A stretch of DNA of 6,483 bases, from NCBI GenBank assembly GCA_007136375.1, contig SLHB01000326.1, positions 1 through 6,483 on the forward strand, written 5' to 3'. Source of the stretch: Candidatus Hydrogenedentota bacterium. Its GTDB lineage: Bacteria > Hydrogenedentota > Hydrogenedentia > Hydrogenedentales > SLHB01. Position numbers and translations under genes: made by a program. Each line of letters begins with the position of its first letter. Position 1 is the stretch's first letter. Shown piece after piece: positions 1-5,451 of this stretch. The notes below the pieces were generated by a model. That model saw only the letters and a list, made by a program, of their open reading frames with translations, was not told the DNA's origin and made no database searches.

Positions 1-379
1 CTTCATCGCCGCCCGTGCCGGCGCGGATCTCGACGATGGTGTTCTTCTCGTCGTAGGGATCCTTCGGGAGCAGGAGAAGCCGGACCGCTTTCTCCAGTTC
101 CTCCATACGCGCGCTGGCCTGCTCGCGCTCTTGCTCCGCCAATTCGTGGATCTCTGGATCGTCTTCCGCCTGAAGCATCTGAATGGCGTCGTCATGGGCC
201 TGCTGGGCCGCTTGATACGCCCGGTAGTTTTCGACGATGGCCTCTAAGTCCGCCTGCGCCTTGGCGTATTGACGGTACTGATCCGGGTCCGACGCCACCT
301 CTTGGGTGGACATCTCCCGGGACAGCCGCTCGTACTCCTCGACCGTGGCCTCCAGGCGCGCGCGCAATGCAGCGTCCAT
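1..379 (-). CDS. prfA: Peptide chain release factor 1 (RF1), N-terminal part, cut by window edge
   Basis: RF1 recognises UAA and UAG in the ribosomal A site and triggers hydrolysis of peptidyl-tRNA. Only the first 126 residues are present; the gene runs off the left edge. What is seen is the long, charged, helical N-terminal domain (about residues 1-100, rich in Glu, Gln and Arg). It is followed by the RF1 signature LLLLPKDPYDEKN at residues 101-113 and RAGTGGDE at 119-126, which opens the next domain. The anticodon-like and GGQ motifs would lie outside the window. The ATG at 379 is the only reasonable start, because a TAA lies in frame three codons upstream. No Shine-Dalgarno sequence precedes it: the upstream bases are AACTGATAACTGTTC. 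The gene starts nine bases after the rpmE stop, so translation is probably coupled to rpmE. The rpmE-prfA order is common in bacteria. Confidence 0.97.
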   Translation of the reverse strand, partial: MDAALRARLEATVEEYERLSREMSTQEVASDPDQYRQYAKAQADLEAIVENYRAYQAAQQAHDDAIQMLQAEDDPEIHELAEQEREQASARMEELEKAVRLLLLPKDPYDEKNTIVEIRAGTGGDE

Positions 380-388
380 GAACAGTTA

Positions 389-595
389 TCAGTTGCTTGT
401 GCGGTTGTACTTGCGATTGAAGCGGTCGACCCGGCCTTCACTGTCCACAAACTTCTGTTTGCCAGTGTAGAAGGGATGACAATTGGAACAAATTTCCACG
501 TGGATCTTCGACTTCGTGGAACGGGTTTCAAAGCTGTTGCCACAAGCGCATGTCACTTGCGTTGTCACGTATTCGGGGTGAATGTCGCTCTTCAC
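389..595 (-). CDS. rpmE: 50S ribosomal protein L31, zinc-binding (C+) type
   Basis: This is a 68-residue protein of the large ribosomal subunit, close to the usual L31 length of about 70. It begins (M/V)KSDIHPEY and contains C16-A-C18 and C36-S-N-C39, the four cysteines expected of the zinc-binding C+ form. The family hallmarks CSNCHPFYTGKQK (36-48) and GRVDRFNRKYN (54-64) are present. The start is the GTG at 595. An AGAGGAG ribosome binding site at 604-610 sits eight bases upstream, and the L31 homology begins exactly there. A longer reading from an upstream ATG at 721 would add about 42 Arg/Pro-rich residues that L31 proteins do not have, and is rejected. The stop is TGA, followed at once by an in-frame TAA, then prfA. 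It is probably transcribed together with prfA from the promoter at 742-771. Confidence 0.97.
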   Translation of the reverse strand: MKSDIHPEYVTTQVTCACGNSFETRSTKSKIHVEICSNCHPFYTGKQKFVDSEGRVDRFNRKYNRTSN

Positions 596-603
596 GAAGG
601 AAA

Positions 604-610
604 CTCCTCT
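604..610 (-). promoter_or_regulatory. Ribosome binding site of rpmE
   Basis: AGAGGAG on the minus strand, with eight bases to the GTG at 595. It decides the start, because the alternative upstream ATG would place this site inside the coding region. Confidence 0.85.
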
Positions 611-647
611 TGAATGGGGAATGGAAACGCTGGAGATCGAAATGCCG

Positions 648-681
648 CCGGGGCGCGCCCTTCGCGGGACGCCCGCGCCGG
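648..681 (-). other. GC-rich hairpin in the rpmE 5' leader
   Basis: Read on the minus strand, CCGGCGCG (681-674) can pair with CGCGCC and CCGG (657-648) across a small bulge. An inner GCGGG/CCCGC pairing closes on CGT. The hairpin lies between the predicted transcription start (about 735) and the rpmE ribosome binding site. It has no T tract on its 3' side (the T-run TCTTTTT lies on the 5' side in the minus direction), so it is not an intrinsic terminator. A role in L31 autoregulation is only inferred, by analogy with the known L31 leader RNAs of other phyla. Confidence 0.45.
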
Positions 682-741
682 AAAAAGACGGCAGACCCGC
701 CCTATGGCCGGGAAAACGCATCGCCCCTTGTAAGCCCGCTC

Positions 742-771
742 ATAATACCATGCAGCCCGTATGCCCGGCAA
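742..771 (-). promoter_or_regulatory. Sigma70-type promoter with extended -10, driving rpmE-prfA
   Basis: On the minus strand, -35 TTGCCG (771-766) is followed by an 18-bp spacer and -10 TATTAT (747-742), one base from TATAAT. The -10 is preceded by TGG, which fits the extended -10 TGn. The start of transcription would be near 735, giving a leader of about 140 nt before rpmE. It stands in the 284-bp gap between rpmE and the end of the ligase-like gene, in a locally less GC-rich stretch. Confidence 0.6.
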
Positions 772-849
772 CTTGAGGAGCATGAGAGCGCGCAACGATG
801 TCCGGCCAAACGTCTCCGGCGATCAGGGGGAGGGCGCGAAGCATTGGAG

Positions 850-863
850 CGGAACCGGTTCCG
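850..863. repeat. 14-bp perfect palindrome just after the ligase-like gene
   Basis: CGGAACCGGTTCCG is fully self-complementary and begins 16 bases beyond the stop of the ligase-like gene. It could form a short hairpin in the 3' end of that transcript or be a dimeric protein's binding site. No T-run follows in either direction, so it is not called a terminator. No other clear terminator is visible between this gene and the rpmE promoter. Confidence 0.4.
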
Positions 864-879
864 GTCCCGAGCGGCGGAT

Positions 880-3111
880 TCAGCGGAGACGGGCCGCCGC
901 CTGGGCCACCGCGGCGTGGCCGGGCGCCTGGGAAAGGGCGCGCTCGTAGTGTTCAAGGGCGGCGCCGGGGTCGCCGTCTATCTCGGCGGCGGCGCCCACA
1001 TGGAACCAGGCGTGCGGCGCGGGATCGTCCCCTTGGGTCAGCGCCCGGGCCTCCTCCACGGCTTCCTCCCAACGCCCCACGCGGCGCAGCAGGTCCAGCC
1101 GCGCCTGTCTCGCGTGGACGCCTGTTTCTTGGGCGAGAGCGTCCAATCGCGCCTCGAAGGCGTCCAATATCCGATCCTTGAAACGCCAGTTGCCCAGCAC
1201 CCCGGCATGCGCGGCGACCTCGCCATAATGCGCCAAGCTCTCCACAAAATCCTGCCGGGCCCACAAGGTCTCCGCGAGAGCAAAGTGAGCGAACGCGTAC
1301 TCGGGATGCCGGACCGTGAGATTGCGGAACGCCGGCGCCGCCTGGGCGTAATCCCGGCGGGCGTAGGCTGCGCGGCCGACGCCCAGCAGCGCGTAGGCCT
1401 CGGCGCTCATCGCCTCGTAGCCGGGCCGCATGTACTCGGCGAAGTAGGCGAAGTCCGGAACGCGAACCGCTTCTCCATAGTAGGGATGGGCCGTGAACGG
1501 GCTGGCGGGCCCTGACCTGGGCCACATCAGCGCATACGCATCATCGTAGGCGCGCGCGGCCCGGCGCCAGGCTCCCTCCGCTTCGGCCCTCCAACCCCGA
1601 TGAAGCGTGTCGGCGTAAACGCTGGCCCGGGATACCGCTTGCTGGAATTGAACCATGTTGGCGGGGACAGTGAGGAGCAACACGGCCATGCCAACGGCGA
1701 GCCCCCGGACCTTCGCCCTAGGGCCAACGGCGGCCAATTCAGACGCTGCTGCCTCTCCAGGGGCGTCCCGGCCCAGCAGCGGCCCCACCACCATCGCCGC
1801 CAGGAGAGGATACAGGGACAGCGTCATGAAGGGTTGTATGGCGAGGACAGCGAAGGACGCCACGAACCCCATGGCTAAGGCCAGGAGCGTGTCGTGGTGG
1901 AGGCTGTCCACCGGCGCCGCGCGCAAGCCCCGCCACAGGTGCGCGGCCATGACAGCGGCCAACCAAAGGTAGGCGGCGAAACCGGCGACGCCCGTCTCCA
2001 ACAGCAATTTCAGGGGCACGCTGTGCAGCGTAATCCCTTCCCATTGCGCTGGATCGGCCGCCTGTTCCAGCACGATATCCGAAGCGCCCAGGCCCGTCCC
2101 GAAAAGGGCGTAGCGGGGCAACTCCTGGAAGGCGACCTCGAAGACGTACATGCGGCCTTCGTAGGACGCATCACGGGTGACGAAACCCTGTTGCGCCCGG
2201 GCGGCGAGCTGTTCCCGGAGGGGACCGTGGGTCAGCAAGGCGCCCGCGGCCACGGCGGCGGCCACGGCGGCGGATACCCAAGCCGTCGTTCCAGCCCATC
2301 GGCGCGCCTCCCGGCGGGCAAACCAAGCGCGCGCGCGCCATAGGCCGTACCCCGCGAGCATGCAGGCCGCGAGCACAATGGAGCTGCGCGAGAAAGAGAC
2401 CAGCATGCCCCCGAGGAGCAAGACAATCACAACCGGCCCCAATATCGCGCCCGCCCGGCCAGCGCGCTGGGGCCGGAAGAGCGTGAGCGCCACAGGCAGG
2501 GCGAGAAGCATGGGGTACACGCCCTGATTGAAGTCGGGAACCGTGGCGGCGACACGCATCACTTCGCTCGTCCGGGTCTCGGTGTCGATGTAGGCGCCGG
2601 TGGCTTCCATGGGTCCGACAAAGGCTGGATGGATCCATCCAGCGGCGCAACACAGGGCCACTACGGCGACGGCGGCGCTGGACGCCATCAGAGCGCGGGC
2701 CACGGCGGCGGACCATTCCGCGCTTCGGAGAAGCACGGCGAAGGCGTAGAACGAGGCGGCGTAGAGGCCATACTGGAGGAACTGGCCAACGCTCAGACCG
2801 GGCGCGGGGGAATGCAGAACGGATTGGCCGCAGGCCACTAGAAACAAGGCCAAGGGCGCTTCGAATCCGGTCCGCAGACGCGCCCAACCACGCCCGGCCA
2901 ACAAGTACAGGAGGGCCAGCCCAATGAGCGCGGCGCCGGCGCCTTTAACCACTGTCGCGCCCGGAACCGGCAGCCAAGGCAGCCGTTGCAGGATTTCCCA
3001 CGGCCAGGCCAGGGCGTACAGGACGAGAAGCGTCCACACCACGCCAGCAAAAGCGGGATGCCGGATGGCGCGCCCGGACGCTCCCGAGCCGAACCACGTC
3101 CCGGGATTCAT
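880..3111 (-). CDS. O-antigen ligase/polymerase (Wzy_C) family membrane protein with C-terminal TPR region
   Basis: This is a 743-residue polytopic inner-membrane protein. Hydrophobic segments run from about residue 21 to 445, with one more at about 469-488. The Wzy_C core is visible: LVSFSRSSIV (237-246), then the large loop with ALFGTGLGASD (335-345), then LHSVPLKLLLETGVAGFAAYL (362-382). H363 sits where WaaL/PglL-type enzymes have a conserved loop histidine. Known members join or polymerise undecaprenyl-linked glycans onto lipid A-core, proteins or growing polymers. About 255 residues follow the core. They include TPR-like helices at about 569-634 (AYALLGVGRAAYARRDYAQAA, then FAHFALAETLWARQD) and 698-732 (WFHVGAAAEIDGDPGAALEHYERAL). 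The ATG at 3111 is chosen because it forms an ATGA overlap with the stop of the preceding gene. An upstream ATG at 3288 would add 59 Arg-rich residues read through that gene and is rejected. Substrate unknown; ligase, polymerase or protein O-glycosyltransferase are all possible. Confidence 0.87.
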   Translation of the reverse strand: MNPGTWFGSGASGRAIRHPAFAGVVWTLLVLYALAWPWEILQRLPWLPVPGATVVKGAGAALIGLALLYLLAGRGWARLRTGFEAPLALFLVACGQSVLHSPAPGLSVGQFLQYGLYAASFYAFAVLLRSAEWSAAVARALMASSAAVAVVALCCAAGWIHPAFVGPMEATGAYIDTETRTSEVMRVAATVPDFNQGVYPMLLALPVALTLFRPQRAGRAGAILGPVVIVLLLGGMLVSFSRSSIVLAACMLAGYGLWRARAWFARREARRWAGTTAWVSAAVAAAVAAGALLTHGPLREQLAARAQQGFVTRDASYEGRMYVFEVAFQELPRYALFGTGLGASDIVLEQAADPAQWEGITLHSVPLKLLLETGVAGFAAYLWLAAVMAAHLWRGLRAAPVDSLHHDTLLALAMGFVASFAVLAIQPFMTLSLYPLLAAMVVGPLLGRDAPGEAAASELAAVGPRAKVRGLAVGMAVLLLTVPANMVQFQQAVSRASVYADTLHRGWRAEAEGAWRRAARAYDDAYALMWPRSGPASPFTAHPYYGEAVRVPDFAYFAEYMRPGYEAMSAEAYALLGVGRAAYARRDYAQAAPAFRNLTVRHPEYAFAHFALAETLWARQDFVESLAHYGEVAAHAGVLGNWRFKDRILDAFEARLDALAQETGVHARQARLDLLRRVGRWEEAVEEARALTQGDDPAPHAWFHVGAAAEIDGDPGAALEHYERALSQAPGHAAVAQAAARLR

Positions 3112-4184
3112 GGCGCCAGCCCGTCCGTGGGGAGCAAGGCCAGATCGCGGACTTCCAGTAACCCGGCGTGGTGGGTGTACGCCACAGTCACGTGGGTGGG
3201 TCGGACAGCTTCCTCGAAGGTCATCACGCCTTTGAAGGCGTGCACGTTGTAGGGTTCGCCGCGGGAGTCCGTTCCACTCGCGGGCCAAGACTCGAACACC
3301 GGCGCGGGCTCTAGGGCGAGTTCGCCGGCGGGATAGGCTTCATGGCTGCCGAAACCAGTAGCCTCACCGGCAAGCGCATCCACTTCCGCGAGGACTTCGC
3401 CGTTCCGGTGAAACGTGAACCGGGCCACGGGCTCGCCCTGCTGGAACCCAGGATGGAACTCAAGCCGGGACACCAAGCCAAGGGCGGCCCACTCCCCCGC
3501 CTCGGCTTCGGCGGGCAGCGCGATGTCCAACTCTGCGCCGGGCCCCAGCCGGAAGGCTTTGCGCAGCAGAAGCGCGTCGTCCCCGAATTGGGCGCGCATG
3601 TCGGATTCTTCGGTTTGCGCTGGCGCGGTCACCGGCAGAACGTTGACGGGGGCCGTGAACAGCAGGGCGCCAGATTCTTCCGTCCCCCCGTCTTCGGAGA
3701 GCAGATACAGGCGCAACGCGCCTAGACCGGTATAACGCAGGCGATGAATGATGAAGAAGTATCCGGCGTCCGCCTCGGCGCCAGGGTGGACCTCCTCCAC
3801 GCCAAGTGGGTGGGTGGTGCGGATGGCGGGGCCAGTCCCTTGAACCTCTATACGGAGTTGCGCACCCGGGGACGGGGGTTCGTTGACGCGCCAGCGCACG
3901 AACACGTCCATGGGCTCGCCTTCGCGGATGGGCAAGGGGTCGCCCCGCAGATGAAGGCCGTCTTGTTCGATGGCGACGCCTCCTGGCTCGACGGCGACCA
4001 CCGGATCATCCCACAGCAGGTGCATGGGCCGTCCGCCGGTTGAGCCGTCGAGAAAATCCAGCGCGCCGGCGTCAACCGGCGCCCACGCCGCCAACGCCGC
4101 GACGACGGAGACGGTCCACCAAGTCCGCCGCGGCCAGGCCAGGCCAGTATCCCGCCAAAGTCCCGCCGTTTTCATCCCGTGCAT
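3108..4184 (-). CDS. Exported beta-rich protein of unknown function
   Basis: A 358-residue protein I do not recognise. The N-terminus looks like a Sec signal peptide: basic PRR (18-20), hydrophobic WWTVSVVAALAAW (22-34), and a likely cleavage site near VDAGA (37-41). There is no lipobox and no later membrane segment, so it is probably periplasmic or secreted. The mature part alternates short hydrophobic strands with charged or Gly/Pro turns. This suggests two beta-sandwich regions, about 50-190 and 200-355; the second ends HHAGLLEVRDLALLP, like the last strands of carbohydrate-binding jelly rolls. That fold assignment is inference. The ATG at 4184 has AGGA five bases upstream; a second ATG at 4175 (MKTAG) is possible but has poorer spacing. 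It follows the TPR gene after 22 bases and overlaps the ligase-like gene by ATGA, so the three probably form one operon. Confidence 0.85.
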   Translation of the reverse strand: MHGMKTAGLWRDTGLAWPRRTWWTVSVVAALAAWAPVDAGALDFLDGSTGGRPMHLLWDDPVVAVEPGGVAIEQDGLHLRGDPLPIREGEPMDVFVRWRVNEPPSPGAQLRIEVQGTGPAIRTTHPLGVEEVHPGAEADAGYFFIIHRLRYTGLGALRLYLLSEDGGTEESGALLFTAPVNVLPVTAPAQTEESDMRAQFGDDALLLRKAFRLGPGAELDIALPAEAEAGEWAALGLVSRLEFHPGFQQGEPVARFTFHRNGEVLAEVDALAGEATGFGSHEAYPAGELALEPAPVFESWPASGTDSRGEPYNVHAFKGVMTFEEAVRPTHVTVAYTHHAGLLEVRDLALLPTDGLAP

Positions 4185-4206
4185 AGCCGTCCTGGCGGCC
4201 CAACGC

Positions 4207-5022
4207 TCAACCGTTGTCCGCTCCGTCCGCCGTGATGGCGTCGAGACGGGAGCGGGCCGACTCCAAGCGCCAGCCGCTTCCGGATTCCAGATACGTCTCG
4301 AAGAGCGGCCGGGCGGCTTCGGAGTCGCCCTGCTCCACCAGCAATTGGGCGGCGTGAAAGGTGTTCATGCTCCCCGGTTCAATGTCGTGTCCTTCGAGAT
4401 AGGCCTCGAGGGCGGCGTCCAGGTCCCCCGCGTCCTCAAGCGCCTGGCCGAAGTGATAACGGGCGTGAAACCGGTTCAGCGTGTCGTCCATCCTCACGGC
4501 CTCGTCATACCATGCCTCGGCGGCTGCGGCGCTGTCCTCATGCCGTCCGGCGAGACGCAACGCCCGGGTTAGGTGGCTTTGGGCGATCAAGTCATCCGGA
4601 TAGCTGGCCACCGCTGCTTCAAGGGGCTCCACAGCCTCGTCATAACGCCCCGCTTCGAACAAGGCTTCGCCAAGCCAACGAAGGGCCCACCCGCGCTGAC
4701 GGGGATCCTCGAAGGAGCGGTCCAAGGCCGTTTCATAAAGCTCGATGGCGCGGTCTAGGTCGCCCGCTTCGTGGTGGGTGCGGGCTTGTTGGGCGACGAT
4801 TTCGCCGATCTCCTCGCTCAGTCCGTGAACGAAGGGGCCGCCAAAGCGCGCATAGCCGTACACCACGGCGACAAGCGCCGCGAACACCACAACAGTGACG
4901 AAACCCAGGAGCACTTGGGCCCCGCCGGTGAGCTCCCCGGTGTCATTGTCCGGCGCCGGTCCGGCTGAACCGGTCGCGGGCGATTCGTCAACGGATGGGT
5001 CTTGATTTCCGTTTCTTGTCAA
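4207..5022 (-). CDS. Single-pass membrane-anchored TPR protein
   Basis: A 271-residue protein. A hydrophilic, acidic, Gly/Pro-rich tail (1-33) is followed by one membrane helix (about 35-57, VLLGFVTVVVFAALVAVVYG), then four to five tetratricopeptide repeats covering about 72-250. Good TPR copies are IVAQQARTHHEAGDLDRAIE (75-94), ALRWLGEALFEAGRYDEAVE (113-132), FHARYHFGQALEDAGDLDAA (185-204) and AAQLLVEQGDSEAARPLFE (224-242). TPRs bind partner proteins, so a scaffold or assembly role is likely; the partner is not identifiable. The start is TTG at 5022, with GGGGAG nine bases upstream. No ATG or GTG with a ribosome binding site is available before the membrane helix. It is the first gene of the three-gene minus-strand cluster. 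Topology is uncertain because charges flanking the helix are weak; TPRs on the periplasmic side are assumed from the exported neighbour. Confidence 0.87.
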   Translation of the reverse strand: MTRNGNQDPSVDESPATGSAGPAPDNDTGELTGGAQVLLGFVTVVVFAALVAVVYGYARFGGPFVHGLSEEIGEIVAQQARTHHEAGDLDRAIELYETALDRSFEDPRQRGWALRWLGEALFEAGRYDEAVEPLEAAVASYPDDLIAQSHLTRALRLAGRHEDSAAAAEAWYDEAVRMDDTLNRFHARYHFGQALEDAGDLDAALEAYLEGHDIEPGSMNTFHAAQLLVEQGDSEAARPLFETYLESGSGWRLESARSRLDAITADGADNG

Positions 5023-5038
5023 CGCAGCGGTCTCCCCG

Positions 5039-5066
5039 TGTATACTCCAATTTGGACGGCGCTAAA
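5039..5066 (-). promoter_or_regulatory. Candidate promoter of the TPR / exported protein / ligase-like operon
   Basis: On the minus strand, TTTAGC (5066-5061) is separated by 16 bp from TATACA (5044-5039). The -10 is reasonable and the -35 poor. It stands only about 16 bases before the TTG start, so the leader would be very short, with the GGGGAG site just inside it. No better candidate is seen closer than the repeat element at 5157. Confidence 0.3.
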
Positions 5067-5156
5067 CGGCCAGGGGCGATTCTACCGGGCCCGGACGGCT
5101 CGGCGCAATGGAGCGCTTTAGCCCAGATCGCCGGGCTAGGCTGAAGATGCGGGGAC

Positions 5157-5315
5157 TACATCCCCCTAAATCCCCCTTCGAAGGGGGACTTTTGCGAATC
5201 GGTTGGCTGCGCGTCTCGTTCATCAAGCTGATGAGCAGCCACGAGGCCCTCCGAGCCGTTGACGATGGTCAAATTCCCCTTTTTGAGGGGGTGGCCTGAA
5301 GGGCCGGGGGACGTA
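5157..5315. mobile_element. 159-bp MITE-like element with palindromic ends
   Basis: The left tip TACATCCCCC (5157-5166) and the reverse complement of the right tip, TACGTCCCCC (5315-5306), match at nine of ten bases. TA flanks both ends and may be a two-base target duplication. Inside the left end is the perfect 18-bp palindrome TCCCCCTTCGAAGGGGGA (5171-5188). Inside the right end, the segment reverse-complementary to 5271-5290 aligns with it (CCCCT...GGGGA.TTT), and a GGCC-TGAA-GGGCC hairpin follows (5292-5305). From memory, C-rich ends of this type (CCCCCTAAATCCCCCTTCGAAGGGGG and a GGCC hairpin followed by GGGGGA) recur as dispersed repeats in many bacterial genomes. The inner 80 bases encode nothing recognisable, so it would be a non-autonomous element. 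Confidence 0.6.
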
Positions 5316-5397
5316 AGCAGACGGCTCATACCCGGCGATCGGAATCTGGCGGCCTATCGGCGCGAATTCGGCAGGGTATGGTCTGCCCTATTAGCGA

Positions 5398-5420
5398 GGT
5401 GATTCACCGTCGTTTCACCG
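5398..5420. promoter_or_regulatory. Operator-like repeats upstream of the lipoprotein gene
   Basis: Two copies of TTCACCG (5403-5409 and 5414-5420) stand 11 bp apart, one helical turn. The first copy is also half of an inverted repeat, GGTGA-T-TCACC (5398-5408). The copies overlap the predicted -35 and spacer of the plus-strand promoter. A direct repeat with this period is typical of OmpR/PhoB-type response regulators, but no regulator gene is in the window and the binding protein is unknown. Confidence 0.35.
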
Positions 5421-5430
5421 GCTTTATAAC
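5403..5430 (+). promoter_or_regulatory. Candidate sigma70-type promoter of the lipoprotein gene
   Basis: TTCACC (5403-5408), a 16-bp spacer, and TATAAC (5425-5430), within an AT-richer patch (GCTTTATAACCAAAACC) unlike the surrounding GC-rich DNA. Transcription would start near 5437, leaving only a very short leader before the ATG at 5452; if so, the AGGA site at 5438-5441 would be at the very 5' end of the RNA. This weakens the call, or means the true start lies slightly further upstream. Confidence 0.4.
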
Positions 5431-5437
5431 CAAAACC

Positions 5438-5441
5438 AGGA
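5438..5441 (+). promoter_or_regulatory. Ribosome binding site of the lipoprotein gene
   Basis: AGGA, ten bases before the ATG at 5452. Modest in strength, but it and the signal peptide that begins exactly at this ATG agree on the start. Confidence 0.55.
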
Positions 5442-5451
5442 CAGTATTCGC

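Larger units (their letters stand above)
5023..5451. other. Divergent intergenic region (429 bp) between the operon and the lipoprotein gene
   Basis: No convincing gene lies here. From left to right it holds: the candidate minus-strand promoter; a short hairpin, TAGCCC/GGGCTA with an 8-base loop, at 5119-5138; the 159-bp MITE-like element (5157-5315); about 80 bases with only a weak inverted repeat, GGCAG/CTGCC, at 5370-5387; then the operator-like repeats, plus-strand promoter and ribosome binding site of the lipoprotein gene. A 63-codon open frame at 5108-5299 crosses the repeat element, has no ribosome binding site and is not called. Confidence 0.7.

Noticed and set aside
648..681. Intrinsic terminator
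   Set aside because: The hairpin is strong, but the homopolymer run next to it is on the wrong side for a minus-strand terminator and is an A-run on the plus strand.
596..721. Longer L31 starting at an ATG at 721
   Set aside because: It would bury the AGAGGAG ribosome binding site and add residues absent from the L31 family.
550..1515. 321-codon open frame on the plus strand
   Set aside because: It lies antisense to the ligase-like gene and the rpmE leader. The translation is Arg/Gly-rich with no recognisable domain, as expected from the reverse of a high-GC gene.
2248..2275. Short repeated GGCGGCCAC-type units
   Set aside because: This is simply the codons of an Ala/Val-rich membrane helix (AAVAAAVAAG) in the ligase-like protein.
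3112..3288. Longer N-terminus for the ligase-like protein, from an ATG at 3288
   Set aside because: The added 59 residues are Arg- and Pro-rich and overlap the preceding gene. The ATGA junction at 3108-3111 gives a normal coupled start right before the first membrane segments.
5017..5022. TTGACA on the minus strand as a -35 box
   Set aside because: It overlaps the TTG start codon of the TPR gene, and no -10-like sequence follows at 16-18 bp.
5108..5299. 63-codon plus-strand open frame
   Set aside because: It runs across the palindromic repeat element, lacks a ribosome binding site, and its translation is explained by the repeat sequence.
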